64,000 nt of DNA from Lachnospiraceae bacterium (GCA_910575835.1 CAJTGB010000024.1:1-64000); one strand, 5' to 3'; numbered from the stretch's first letter, positions 35,376 through 44,926 are shown. Notes: generated by a model from the sequence alone, not told the origin. Translations and numbers: made by a program.

Positions 35376-36887
35376 CTAAACTACCTCCCGTTTAGTTTCT
35401 ATCCATCCTTTTGCCCTCTCAACGGCACGGTGCCATTGATACAGCAATTCTTCCCTTGTCTTCGCATCCATCTTCGGCTCGTATCTCCTGCACAGCTTCC
35501 AGTTCTGTTCAAGCTCCCCGATATCGTGGAATTCACCGATCCCGTATGCCGCCAGATAAGCCGCGCCAAGCGCCGTCGTATCCGTGATCACCGGAACCTC
35601 TACCGGAATCCCCAGTATATCTGCCTGGAACTGCATCAGGAAATCATTGGCGACCGCGCCTCCGTCCACGCGCATCACCTTGATCGGAATACCGGAATCC
35701 TTCTCCATCACATCCAGATTATCCTTCACCTGGTATGCCATACTCTCTAATGTCGCCCTTGCGATATGCGCTCTCTCCGTCCCTCCGGTTACTCCTACAA
35801 GCGTTCCTCTGGCGTAGGAATCCCAATGGGGCGCCGCCAGTCCTGCGAAAGCCGGCACAAAGAATACTCCGCCCGTATCCGGCACTGATTTTGCCAGTTC
35901 TTCTGTCTCGGCCGCATTGTCGATGATCCTTAGTTTATCCCTCAGCCATTGTACCGCGGCTCCCGCAATATAGATACCGCCGTCCAGCGCAAATGTTATC
36001 TTCCTGTCATTCAATCCCCATCCCACGGTCGTCAAAAGCCCGTTCTTCGAATACACCGGCTTATCGCCCGTATTCATCAGCATAAAGCATCCCGTTCCGT
36101 AGGTAGTCTTCACAGTTCCTTCCTTGAAACATGCCTGTCCGAATAACGCCGCCTGCTGGTCAACCACAGATCCCGAGATCGGAATACTTGCTCCGAAGAA
36201 GTCCAGAGGATCCGTATATCCGTATACCTGCGCACTGTTATGGATCTCAGGAAGGATTTCCTTAGGTATCTGAAGCGCGTTTAGAATCTCTTCATCCCAC
36301 TCGCCTGTATGGATGTTCAGAAGCATCGTTCTGGACGCCGTAGAATAATCCGTAACGCAGACCTTACCGTGCGTCAGCTTCCAGATCATCCATGTATCCA
36401 AGGTTCCTGCAATGATACGCCCTTTCTCAATCTTCTCCTTCACACCGTCCACATGGTCCATGATCCATTTGATCTTAGTCGCGCTGAAATATGCATCTAC
36501 GATCAGCCCCGTCTTCTCCCTGATCATATCGCCGTATTCTTCCCCGATCATATCCGCTTCCTTGGCCGTCCTCCTGTCCTGCCAGACAATAGCGTTGTAC
36601 ACCGGAACCCCTGATATACGATCCCACAGCATCACGGTCTCTCCCTGATTATCAAGGCCGATACACGTAAGCATCTCCTTGGATATGCCCGCTTCATTAC
36701 ATGCCATATCGATCGTTTCCAAGATATTCGCCCAGATCTCCATCGGATCATGCTCCACCCATCCGGGCTCAGGAAAATACTGCGTATGCTCCTTATATCC
36801 TCTTGATATCTTATTCCAATTCTTATCAAATATCATTACCGTAGTTCCCGTAGTCCCCTGATCAAGTCCCAAGTAATATTTCTCCAT
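35376..36887 (-). CDS. glpK: Glycerol kinase
   Basis: 503 aa, standard length. GLDQGTTGTTVMIFD (about 7-21) is the phosphate-1 motif; WVEHDP (about 44-49), the GSVVDQQAALFGQ region (about 236-248) and DGGAVANDFLMQFQADILG (C-terminal FGGY signature) are all present. It phosphorylates glycerol in the cytoplasm. AAGGAGG precedes ATG 36887. No GlpF aquaporin is present; an EutH-like transporter precedes it. Confidence 0.95.
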   Translation of the reverse strand: MEKYYLGLDQGTTGTTVMIFDKNWNKISRGYKEHTQYFPEPGWVEHDPMEIWANILETIDMACNEAGISKEMLTCIGLDNQGETVMLWDRISGVPVYNAIVWQDRRTAKEADMIGEEYGDMIREKTGLIVDAYFSATKIKWIMDHVDGVKEKIEKGRIIAGTLDTWMIWKLTHGKVCVTDYSTASRTMLLNIHTGEWDEEILNALQIPKEILPEIHNSAQVYGYTDPLDFFGASIPISGSVVDQQAALFGQACFKEGTVKTTYGTGCFMLMNTGDKPVYSKNGLLTTVGWGLNDRKITFALDGGIYIAGAAVQWLRDKLRIIDNAAETEELAKSVPDTGGVFFVPAFAGLAAPHWDSYARGTLVGVTGGTERAHIARATLESMAYQVKDNLDVMEKDSGIPIKVMRVDGGAVANDFLMQFQADILGIPVEVPVITDTTALGAAYLAAYGIGEFHDIGELEQNWKLCRRYEPKMDAKTREELLYQWHRAVERAKGWIETKREVV

Positions 36888-36907
36888 ACTTACCTCCTTA
36901 TTACGAG

Positions 36908-37062
36908 CACTTAGCGCCTGTCTTTTAGGCGCTTACGTGCGAGTTATAGTTACCCGTCACTTTGCGAGGTCTTTTCGAGCTTAGTGACTGGGTAACTTCC
37001 TTATATTCCACTTAGCGCCTGTCTTTTAGGCGCTTACGTGCGAGTTATAGTTACCCGTCACT
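36908..37062. repeat. Pair of 54-bp direct repeats with hairpins between eutH-like gene and glpK
   Basis: 36908-36961 and 37009-37062 are identical over 54 bp. Each contains the hairpin AGCGCCT/AGGCGCT and ends in the sequence that forms the last codons and stop of the eutH-like gene (copy at 37009-37062). The 47-bp gap contains AGTGACTGGGTAACT, an inverted, one-base-longer version of the repeat end AGTTACCCGTCACT. The block can therefore fold in several ways in the mRNA between the two genes. Confidence 0.85.
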
Positions 37063-38127
37063 ATTCTTGCAAATAATCAATGCAAGAACGATCGCCAATA
37101 TACCTGCCGCTATCTTTCCCAATACCACCGGAGTTATCATATCCGGCCTTACTCCCGCGGTGAATCCGAGATGATCTCCCAAAGCCGCCGTTGCGGGCAC
37201 CAGCCACGCCGTATTAACGATGATTCCCTTTTTCTTCATATCCTTCATCATGGTATATACAGGAACCGAGTTCGCGAGAGTGAATACCAGTCCTGCCGCG
37301 CTCACCGCGTCAAGCCCGATCTTCTGTCCGGCTGCGTTCAGCGGCTTATCCATCACCTTTGTAATAATAGTCAGCACCGGGAATGTACCGAGCAGTACGA
37401 TCCCGATACCCGCGATCGCGTCCATACCTTCCATGATCGGAGCCATCCCCGGGATCAGCACCACCCCTGTCAGATGCTCAAACGCTGCCGCCGCAAGACC
37501 TATGTAGATCACGATCGTAATGAATTGTCCGAAGATCATGCAGCCCTTGATCATCTTATCCGGGATCAGCTTCAGCCCAAGGATCAGAAGCAGCGAGAAT
37601 ATCAGAATAGGGATCACGTTCTTAACTACCAGCATGACCGGGAATCCGGCTATGATTCCGCCAAGGATACTGCCTGCCGGGATCGTGATCAATCCGATCA
37701 GCAGCCCCCTGGAGAAATACACCTGATCTTCCTTCTCGATCAGCCCAAGCCCTACCGGGATCGAGAATACCAGAGTGCACCCAAGCATGGACGCTATCAC
37801 GTTGCCTGCAAGGAGTCCCGCCTGTTCGTCCTGCGCCAGCTCCATTGCCAGTGAATAGCCGCCCATATCGTTGGCGAGGATTGCCGCGAACATGGACGGG
37901 TCCGCTCCCATGGCCTGAAATACCGGAATAATAACAGGCCCCAGCACCTTCGAGATCACCGGCGCCAGGCAGACGATTCCGACCATTCCCAGCGCCAGCG
38001 GTCCCATCGCATTGAAACCTTCATCGAATTTCTCTCCCAATCCGAACTTGTTTCCGATAATCTTGTCTGCCGCACCGATCAGCAGACCGACAGCCATGAC
38101 CCAAATAATAATTTCGTCAAATGACAT
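37051..38127 (-). CDS. EutH-like transporter in the glycerol operon
   Basis: 358 aa, about 10-11 membrane helices, matching the ethanolamine permease EutH family along its length (for example DEIIIWVMAVGLLIGAADKI at the start, and LANDMGGYSLAMELAQ near 85-100). No other eut gene is in the window. It is the first gene of an operon with glpK, glpA-like, glpB-like and DUF1667, from a promoter at 38187-38215, so it may import glycerol or a glycerol derivative. The C-terminal NSDG and stop are part of a repeated sequence, so the end may have been altered by duplication. Confidence 0.82.
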   Translation of the reverse strand: MSFDEIIIWVMAVGLLIGAADKIIGNKFGLGEKFDEGFNAMGPLALGMVGIVCLAPVISKVLGPVIIPVFQAMGADPSMFAAILANDMGGYSLAMELAQDEQAGLLAGNVIASMLGCTLVFSIPVGLGLIEKEDQVYFSRGLLIGLITIPAGSILGGIIAGFPVMLVVKNVIPILIFSLLLILGLKLIPDKMIKGCMIFGQFITIVIYIGLAAAAFEHLTGVVLIPGMAPIMEGMDAIAGIGIVLLGTFPVLTIITKVMDKPLNAAGQKIGLDAVSAAGLVFTLANSVPVYTMMKDMKKKGIIVNTAWLVPATAALGDHLGFTAGVRPDMITPVVLGKIAAGILAIVLALIICKNSDG

Positions 38128-38186
38128 AAGTTTTCCTCTCTTTCATTGTATTTTTGACAACATTTTGTGCACTCATGTTTTAATCA

Positions 38187-38215
38187 AGTATAACTCCACA
38201 AAAATACAATTTCAA
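38187..38215 (-). promoter_or_regulatory. Promoter of the eutH-like/glp operon
   Basis: Minus strand: TTGAAA (38215-38210), 17-bp spacer, TATACT (38192-38187). TTTTGTGCA occurs on both sides (about 38163-38171 and 38245-38253 on the plus strand) and could be operator half-sites for the neighbouring DeoR regulator. Confidence 0.6.
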
Positions 38216-38301
38216 TCCACATTATAGCAAAATATCATGATTACTTTTTGTGCATTATACACAGTTTTTTGATAATATTATAAAATTTATTAGCAAAACG
38301 C

Positions 38302-38339
38302 AAAAAAAGACCGATAAGAATCCACACTTCTCACCGATC
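38302..38339 (-). terminator. Terminator of the DeoR gene
   Basis: Minus strand: GATCGGTGAGAA pairs with TTCTTATCGGTC (G-U pairs included) around GTGTGGA, followed by seven T. It insulates the DeoR gene from the glp operon. Confidence 0.75.
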
Positions 38340-38377
38340 TCATTATCATTCCCTTATTCGTTCTTTTCATTCATGCG

Positions 38378-39139
38378 CTACTTTGACACGATCACATCAA
38401 TTCCCATCTCCTGCAGCTTACTCATCACACTATGATCTGCCTGGGAATCCGTCACCAGGATATCCATATCTTCAAGACCGCACACATTGTTCATGGCAAT
38501 AACCCCTATCTTGCTGTAATCCGCAAGAGCGATCACCTTCTGCGTATTCGCAATCGCGATCCTCCTCAGATTCGTCTCCTCCATATGATAATCCGTAAGT
38601 CCCTTCGTCAGGCTCAATCCCCCTATCCCCAGGAACAGTTTTTCCGTATTAAACCGGTTCATATCACTGACCGCAAGAGACCCGGATACAGAGAATTCTC
38701 CGCTCCGCACTTCACCGCCCAGCATGATCACCCGTATATCAGGATCTACCGTTAACACCATAGCTATCTTCATAGAATTCGTGATAACCGTAATCCTCTT
38801 CTTCCCTACCAGCGCCTTGGCGAACTCTAAGGTAGTCGTTCCGATATCGATAGCAATGATGTCGTTATCCTGCACCAGCTCTACCGCCTTCTCCCCGATC
38901 GCTTTCTTCTCATCGAAGTTCTTAACTTCACGTTTTTCATATGAAGGCTCGATCGCTTTCGGCTGCGGCAGAACAGCCCCTCCATATACTCTGCTGAGAC
39001 TTCCCCGTTCCTCCAGATATTCCAGGTCGCGGCGGATCGTCTCAATAGATACATCAAAAAGATGCATTAACTCACTTACCTTAACAATCTCGTCCTCTTG
39101 CAGCATCTCCATGATCTTCTTACGGCGTTCCTGCAGCAT
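38378..39139 (-). CDS. DeoR family regulator, probably GlpR-like
   Basis: 253 aa. N-terminal winged helix (about 1-56: KVSELMHLFDVSIETIRRDLEYLE, then RVYGGAV), and C-terminal DeoR sugar-phosphate sensor domain (about 75-235, with DIIAIDIGTTTLEFAKAL). It lies upstream of and codirectional with the glycerol operon but is separated by a terminator, so it likely represses that operon in response to a phosphorylated intermediate. The inducer is not visible from sequence. Confidence 0.88.
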   Translation of the reverse strand: MLQERRKKIMEMLQEDEIVKVSELMHLFDVSIETIRRDLEYLEERGSLSRVYGGAVLPQPKAIEPSYEKREVKNFDEKKAIGEKAVELVQDNDIIAIDIGTTTLEFAKALVGKKRITVITNSMKIAMVLTVDPDIRVIMLGGEVRSGEFSVSGSLAVSDMNRFNTEKLFLGIGGLSLTKGLTDYHMEETNLRRIAIANTQKVIALADYSKIGVIAMNNVCGLEDMDILVTDSQADHSVMSKLQEMGIDVIVSK

Positions 39140-39730
39140 AGCTCTTCCTCCCTCATTTATCCATACTCAGCAGATAGACAGCCGCATGGAATGATAATCT
39201 CCGACTCTTCGCATAACAGCGGATACCCTGCATTGAATTCTTCGGTCTGTGAATGCAGGAAACAGGAATCCGCACTCCGGTTCTCCAAGTCTCTCCTTAT
39301 CGGCTGCTTTCACCGGAATACCATACCGGTCATGGAATACAAGAATCTTTCCGCCCTTTATTAAATCCATTAGTAAAACCTCCGCATACTCCAACCTTCA
39401 GGAATAATATGTACCTTGGATTGAGAGAATTCGATTTCATTGCTAACGCAGTCACTCATGACAGCCACCCATTTCTTATTTCAAGATAATATCAATTATA
39501 CTTACTTTTCGGTTCCTTTGCAATGCCTGCCTTCATTTACAGATGACGCTACATAGCTCCCCTTTCCGTAATAATCACAGCTCTATCCTCGCCATTCTGT
39601 ACCTGCCCCTATCATCAGCACCCCTCTCCCTTCTCAATTTGACCATATAGCTCTTTTCTATTATTTCAGCGCCTAGCTGTTTTCTTCAATAGCATACAAC
39701 GGAGGAAAGATGGTTGCGGTTAGCCAGTAT
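39140..39730. other. Long intergenic region with decayed sequence
   Basis: About 590 bp between the DeoR gene and the GH32 gene. 39167-39394 contains gene remnants (listed separately). From 39400 to 39730 I see no gene, promoter or repeat that I can support; the composition is mixed and no frame is long or has a ribosome site. Confidence 0.5.
39167..39394 (-). pseudogene. Gene remnants including a fragment of a DUF4432-type epimerase gene
   Basis: 39188-39236 matches 52484-52532, inside the DUF4432 aldose-epimerase-like gene, at 48 of 49 bases. In the corresponding frame it encodes NAGYPLLCEESEIIIP, then a stop soon after. Immediately upstream, in a different frame, is a peptide KGGKILVFHDRYGIPVKAAD that looks like protein-coding sequence of another origin, which I do not recognise. 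No complete gene can be drawn. It looks like debris of a sugar-catabolism locus or the result of a partial duplication. Confidence 0.55.
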
Positions 39731-41215
39731 CTATTCAATCTCATACTTCACAACATCTATATTGGCAGTTCCATCGGCAAAAAATGATATCCCATCCGCC
39801 TCCTGTCTGGTATACATAGCAGCCGACATCACCTGCTCTCCGTCATTTACGAAGACTTCTACGCTGAAACGATCCAGTATGATCCTTAGCTTCAATTCGC
39901 CGTCCGCAGTATTTACCAGGCTGCGCCGCTGATGGATGATCGCCCTTCTGGAACCGGAGAACTTCCGGTCTACCTTAAGGATCGACTCCCTGGGGCGGAA
40001 ACTAAGGGAAGTATAATATGTATCATCCTGGGCAAAACGAACGGCAAATTTCTGATACAGCTCCTGCCCGCCTTCCGGACGGACTGTCAGCTCCATATCT
40101 ACCTTTCTTCCCTTGATCCCGTCAAGCTTCACCACTCCTGAAACCGCTACATCCGTATATTCTATCTTATTACGCCGCAGGGCGTCAAACTCTCTGACCG
40201 GCCTCTGGTATAACCTGCCGTCTTTTAGAGACAATTCCCTTGGCAGGCTCATCTGGCCAAACCACGGCTCTTCCGGTGAACGGATCCCGCATGCATCCCA
40301 GTTCTGCATCCATCCGATCATAATCCGGCGGCCGTCCGGCGCCGCTACAGTCTGCGGCGCATAAAAATCAATCCCATAATCAACAGACTGATTCTGCATT
40401 TCCTTAAAACTGCCGTTCTCTTCATCATAATCACCGATCAGGCAGAGCGTCCCATTTCCATTGTGATATTCGAACCCTTCCGGGAGCATATCCTGCGGGC
40501 TTGTAAGCAATACCCACTTTCCGTCCAGCTCAAAGAAATCCGGACACTCCCACATCTTCCCGAAACGGTCATGATTGGAGACAAGTATGCTTTTAAACTT
40601 CCACTGAAATCCGTCGGCGCTCTCATACAACAGAATCTGCCCGCTTCCATCCGCCGGACGGTTCCCTACGACACAGGCATAGGTCCCGTCGGCTTTCATC
40701 CACATCTTAGGATCACGGAAATCAAAACGGCTGCTGCCCTCTGGTATATCCCGCTGATCCAGCACAGGATTCTGTTCATATTTCTCATAGTCGATCCCGT
40801 CGCCCACAGCCATGCACTGTGTCTGCACTTCCCGGTAGATATCGCGTTCCTGATGCTCCTTTAACACGCCGGTATACATCAGCAGCTGCCTCCCGTCCGG
40901 CAGTACCGCCGCGCTTCCGGAGAAAATTCCGTCCCTGTCATACGCCTCGTCCGGGGCAAGGGCGCAAGGAAGATATTCCCAATGGAGTAAGTCGCTGCTT
41001 ACCGCATGTCCCCAATGCATAGGACCCCACTTCGATTCATAAGGATAATACTGATAAAACAAATGATACCTGCCTTTATAATACGAAAAGCCATTGGGGT
41101 CATTCATCCAGCCTGTACGTGGAGTCAGGTGGAAATCGGGACGCTCCTCTTTACCGATCAATTTCTCGGAAGCCTCTTCATATTTTCTTGCTTCACGTAA
41201 TGTCTGACTTGTCAT
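39731..41215 (-). CDS. Glycoside hydrolase family 32 (sucrose/fructan hydrolase)
   Basis: 494 aa. Five-bladed propeller with WMNDPNGF (nucleophile D39), FRDPKMW (transition-state Asp near 168) and WECPDFF (acid/base Glu near 222), then a C-terminal beta-sandwich. No signal peptide, so it acts on imported sucrose or fructo-oligosaccharides. Whether the substrate is phosphorylated cannot be read off; an ABC transporter (not a PTS) upstream favours the free sugar. Last gene of the Lpl-type operon, 52 bp after the binding-protein gene. ATG 41215 follows AGAGGAAG. Confidence 0.93.
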   Translation of the reverse strand: MTSQTLREARKYEEASEKLIGKEERPDFHLTPRTGWMNDPNGFSYYKGRYHLFYQYYPYESKWGPMHWGHAVSSDLLHWEYLPCALAPDEAYDRDGIFSGSAAVLPDGRQLLMYTGVLKEHQERDIYREVQTQCMAVGDGIDYEKYEQNPVLDQRDIPEGSSRFDFRDPKMWMKADGTYACVVGNRPADGSGQILLYESADGFQWKFKSILVSNHDRFGKMWECPDFFELDGKWVLLTSPQDMLPEGFEYHNGNGTLCLIGDYDEENGSFKEMQNQSVDYGIDFYAPQTVAAPDGRRIMIGWMQNWDACGIRSPEEPWFGQMSLPRELSLKDGRLYQRPVREFDALRRNKIEYTDVAVSGVVKLDGIKGRKVDMELTVRPEGGQELYQKFAVRFAQDDTYYTSLSFRPRESILKVDRKFSGSRRAIIHQRRSLVNTADGELKLRIILDRFSVEVFVNDGEQVMSAAMYTRQEADGISFFADGTANIDVVKYEIE

Positions 41216-41266
41216 AACTCTTTCTTCCTCTCTTAATTATTTCTCCAATCCTGATTACAATTCAGG

Positions 41267-43009
41267 TTACTTATTATTTCCTGCCATACTTGCATTATAC
41301 GAATCCAGATACTTTTGGAATAACTCCAGATATTCACTGAGTCCATATGCCTCGAGCTTATCCAGATATTTTTCCCAATCCTTATCCGTAAAGCCATTCA
41401 TGATCCAATCCGCCTTCTTCGCCTTGATCTCCTTATGGATATCTGCCTGCAAGTTCGAGAACTTCTCCGTATCCTCTCGGCTCATGAAAATATTCGGATA
41501 TACATACTCCTTATTCATATCAGGCGTATAGTACTCCTTGATCCAGTCCAGACGGTACTGCGCGTCGTCCGGACAGGTCACATACACGTCATAATATTCA
41601 TCCAGGATGGCAAGCGGACCTCCTACTGCTTCCGCCTCTCTTACCTCTACCGGGGACGCGTCGCCTAACGGCGCATGCTTTAACATATCCTCACCGTCGG
41701 CATTCTTGCCCATCTCGAAGATATCAAAATCATCGTCCTCACCATATGTTCCCCAGTTGTTCTGCGGAGACTGCAGCGGCGCATACATCTGATCCAGCCA
41801 TGCGCATACCAGCGCCGGATTCTCTGCCACAGAGGTTACCACGCAGCGTCCCCGGTTGAATCCGCTGGTGAATGAGCCGTTCTCAGGCGTCAGGTTCCGC
41901 GTATCTGCCGTCAGGACCGGAAGCGGAACCCAGTCCTTCAAGTTGTCGATGTTCCCTACATCCCAGCTAAAACATACGCCGTAACGCCCGGACTTACCCT
42001 TCGATACATAGGTAGACCATTCCTGTGTAAACGCTTCCGGATCGATCAGATCTTCCTCGTACAGCTTATGCAGCCACTCGATTCCTTCTTTATAGCCTTC
42101 CTGCGCGGCGCAGCAGATCACTTCCTGATCATCCGTCACCACAATATGCCTGCCATTATTCTTATCCTTATCAACATCCCCGTATCCTTCACCGAAACCA
42201 TTGATCAGGATCCCCATATCCTCGTTACCACTATTCACCATACAGGACATGGGAATAATGCTCCCTTCAATCCCGAATTTCTTTTGAAGCTCTGACGCAT
42301 TATCCCGAAATGCAATCAATACCTCTTCGAATTCATCCACCGTCTCCGGAATCTCAAGCTCCAGAAAATCCAGCCATTTCTTATTGATAAAGCTCATGTT
42401 CCCGACGCTCTGTATTGCCGTCTTGCCGGAACCAAGCTGCTCGATCCACGGCAAAGCCCAGATATGCCCGTTTACATCCGTACACATCGTCCGGTATTCC
42501 GGATATTTGTCAAAAGCCGCTTTCAGATTCGGCATATAGGCGTCAATATATTCCTCCACCGGGATAATCGCTCCATAATCCGCATATTTCAACAGATTGC
42601 TGTCTGTAAAATCCGCCGAAAAGATAAAGTCCGTCAGCTTATTAGGATCCGACATGTTCAAGGAGATCTTATCCGGCCACTGATCGGACTGTATCGCCGT
42701 CCAGTCAATCTCCACGTTGGTCTGCTCCTGCAGACGCTTAAAAATCGTCCGGTTATTCGGCTCTGATTCCGTATTTGCCGGATAACTGATCATACCCGTC
42801 AGAGTCGTCTTTTCCTTAAGCGGAAATTCCAACTCCGCCTCATCCACCGGCCGGAACGTACCGTCATTAATCTTTACCTTACCTCCGCATCCTGCAAGGG
42901 AAACCGACATGCACATTGCAAGCGCTAAAGCCGCGGTTCGCTTTCCATACCTGCGTCCGGACTTATATCCGAATCCATTTCCCAATCTGTCTCTCAATCT
43001 ATTTCTCAT
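41267..43009 (-). CDS. Lpl-type ABC transporter solute-binding lipoprotein (GH32 locus)
   Basis: 580 aa from ATG 43009, behind AAAGGAGG; a longer frame lacks a site. Arg-rich N-terminus, hydrophobic core LALAMCMSVSLAGC with the lipobox Cys near residue 40. The rest is a large solute-binding protein of the LplA type, usual for the polysaccharide/oligosaccharide uptake systems with LplB/LplC permeases that follow one another here. It delivers the substrate of GH32, presumably a fructoside. It is unusually long compared with the 432-aa protein of the alpha-galactoside locus, as is normal for this subfamily. Confidence 0.9.
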   Translation of the reverse strand: MRNRLRDRLGNGFGYKSGRRYGKRTAALALAMCMSVSLAGCGGKVKINDGTFRPVDEAELEFPLKEKTTLTGMISYPANTESEPNNRTIFKRLQEQTNVEIDWTAIQSDQWPDKISLNMSDPNKLTDFIFSADFTDSNLLKYADYGAIIPVEEYIDAYMPNLKAAFDKYPEYRTMCTDVNGHIWALPWIEQLGSGKTAIQSVGNMSFINKKWLDFLELEIPETVDEFEEVLIAFRDNASELQKKFGIEGSIIPMSCMVNSGNEDMGILINGFGEGYGDVDKDKNNGRHIVVTDDQEVICCAAQEGYKEGIEWLHKLYEEDLIDPEAFTQEWSTYVSKGKSGRYGVCFSWDVGNIDNLKDWVPLPVLTADTRNLTPENGSFTSGFNRGRCVVTSVAENPALVCAWLDQMYAPLQSPQNNWGTYGEDDDFDIFEMGKNADGEDMLKHAPLGDASPVEVREAEAVGGPLAILDEYYDVYVTCPDDAQYRLDWIKEYYTPDMNKEYVYPNIFMSREDTEKFSNLQADIHKEIKAKKADWIMNGFTDKDWEKYLDKLEAYGLSEYLELFQKYLDSYNASMAGNNK

Positions 43010-43064
43010 CGTCTGCCTCCTTTTTATTATAACCGTCTGCAACCATTCAAGCAAGCAATTCCGC

Positions 43065-43961
43065 TTATCCTTTTACGGCGCCGGCCATGATTCCGCTGTC
43101 AAAATATTTCTGGAAGAACGGATACATGACCAGAAGCGGTAAACTGGAAATAATAATGGTTGCGTATTTCAGAAGCTCTGCAAGCTGCGCCCGCGCCGCC
43201 GTGCTCTGCATATCCGCGATCATACCGGACTCCGGCTGGTTCTGTATCAATATAGAACGTAATACCAGCTGCAACGGCTGCTTAGCGGAGTCATTCAGGT
43301 AGATCATAGCGTCAAAATAGCTGTTCCACATGGCGACAAACTGCCACAATACAAGCACGGCGATGACAGGCGTACAGACAGGAAGCAGGATCTTGAAGAA
43401 AAAGGTAAGCTCGCTTGCCCCGTCTACATCCGCCGCCTCGCGAAGTTCCTGCGGGATTCCCCTGTAATAGGTTCTTGCAATGGTCATATTCCACACACTG
43501 AAAGCCCCCGGAAGAATCACCGCCCACATACTGTCCACAAGTCCCAGATTACTGACTATCAAATATGTAGGAATCAAGCCGCCCCCAAAGAACATGGTAA
43601 TTATGAAAATGACATTGAAGAACCCTTTTCCTCTAAAATCCGCCCTCGACAACGGATAAGCCGCCAGAAGCGTTACAACTACAGACACAACCGTAAACAC
43701 TACAGAATATATGACCGCATTTTTAAATCCGATCCAGATCTGGCTGTTTGTCATGACACGTTCATACGCCGTCGCCGTCCATTTACTGAAATCAAAGGTA
43801 ATCCCCTTATTCTGCAGCGTAATGGGATCCATGAAGGATGCGACAATAATATAAACCATCGGCACGATGATTGCAATCACGAATAATCCCAGCAGTATGT
43901 ATCCGATCGTCAAAAGCGCCTTATCCTGTCCCGAATATCTTGTGATTTTTTTCTTATTCAT
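43065..43961 (-). CDS. Carbohydrate ABC permease, LplC/YtcP type
   Basis: 298 aa with six membrane helices and the EAA loop GIPQELREAADVDGASELTF (about 153-172). The C-terminal FFQKYFDSGIMAGAVKG tail is characteristic of LplC-type permeases. Partner of the upstream LplB-type permease, starting 14 bp after it. Start follows TAGGAGGTG. Confidence 0.93.
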   Translation of the reverse strand: MNKKKITRYSGQDKALLTIGYILLGLFVIAIIVPMVYIIVASFMDPITLQNKGITFDFSKWTATAYERVMTNSQIWIGFKNAVIYSVVFTVVSVVVTLLAAYPLSRADFRGKGFFNVIFIITMFFGGGLIPTYLIVSNLGLVDSMWAVILPGAFSVWNMTIARTYYRGIPQELREAADVDGASELTFFFKILLPVCTPVIAVLVLWQFVAMWNSYFDAMIYLNDSAKQPLQLVLRSILIQNQPESGMIADMQSTAARAQLAELLKYATIIISSLPLLVMYPFFQKYFDSGIMAGAVKG

Positions 43962-43975
43962 CTTATGTGCACCTC

Positions 43976-44926
43976 CTAGATTCCCTGTCCGTCATTCATC
44001 TTCGCCACGATCTTATTCACGACGAGCAGAAGGATGACATTGATGACCGTGTTAAACAGGCCTACCGCGGTTGAAAAGCTGTAATCCCCGTCGATCAGAC
44101 CTTTTCTGTACACATAGGTGGCGATGATCTCTGACGCCGGAAGGTTCAGGTCCGTCTGCAGGGCATATGCCTTCTCAAAACCGATGCTCATGATATTTCC
44201 TGCCTGCAGGATGAACTGGATCACAACCATATCTTTGATCGCCGGCCATTCCACCGCCCTGATCTGCTGTAAGATATTCGCGCCGTCCATGACCGCCGCC
44301 TCGCGGAGTTCCTGGCTTGCGTTAGAAAGGGATGCCGTATACATGATGGACGCCCATCCGGCGCCCTGCCAGATACCGCTGATGATATAGATCGAACGGA
44401 ATGCCTCCGGCATAGTCATGAAATTAATATCCGTTCCCATCAACAGATTCACAGGACCAGTCACAGAGAGGAAGATCCTCACAATACCGCAGAGTACGAT
44501 GACAGATACGAAGTTGGGAAGATAAAGCACCAGCTGTATCTTCTTCTTGATCCCCGCACTCTGTATCCGGTTCAGCAGAAGCGCCAGTATGATCGGAACC
44601 GGGAAGCCCCACAGCAGGCTGTATACGCTAAGCTTCAATGTATTGACCAGATATCTCATGAAATCCGGGGATGATAAGAACCTTGTAAAATGCTTAAGCC
44701 CTACCCACTCGCTTCCGGAAACTCCCTTAAATGGATTGTAATCCTGGAACGCGATCAGAATACCGCTCATAGGCGCATACTTGAAAATCAGTGTCAATAA
44801 CAATGCCGGCATCATGAAGATCACGTAAAGCTGCCAATGCTGCCTGATATACACCAGGGAATTGTGAAGTCCCGTGCCTTTGCCTCCCTGCTTTACATTT
44901 GAAACAGTTTTTGAATTCATTGTCAT
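43976..44926 (-). CDS. Carbohydrate ABC permease, LplB/YteP type
   Basis: 316 aa from ATG 44926, behind AAAGGAGG; the longer frame to 44956 has no site. Six membrane helices. MMPALLLTLIFKYAPMSGILIAFQDYNPFKG (about 39-69) and the EAA loop NASQELREAAVMDGANILQQ (about 207-226) are typical of LplB. First gene of the leftward operon (LplB-LplC-binding protein-GH32), transcribed from the promoter at 45063-45091 and probably repressed by the divergent LacI regulator. Confidence 0.92.
   Translation of the reverse strand: MTMNSKTVSNVKQGGKGTGLHNSLVYIRQHWQLYVIFMMPALLLTLIFKYAPMSGILIAFQDYNPFKGVSGSEWVGLKHFTRFLSSPDFMRYLVNTLKLSVYSLLWGFPVPIILALLLNRIQSAGIKKKIQLVLYLPNFVSVIVLCGIVRIFLSVTGPVNLLMGTDINFMTMPEAFRSIYIISGIWQGAGWASIMYTASLSNASQELREAAVMDGANILQQIRAVEWPAIKDMVVIQFILQAGNIMSIGFEKAYALQTDLNLPASEIIATYVYRKGLIDGDYSFSTAVGLFNTVINVILLLVVNKIVAKMNDGQGI

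Noticed and set aside
36908-37062. CRISPR array
   Set aside because: Only two repeat units of 54 bp with internal hairpins, and one overlaps a coding end; no cas genes in the window.
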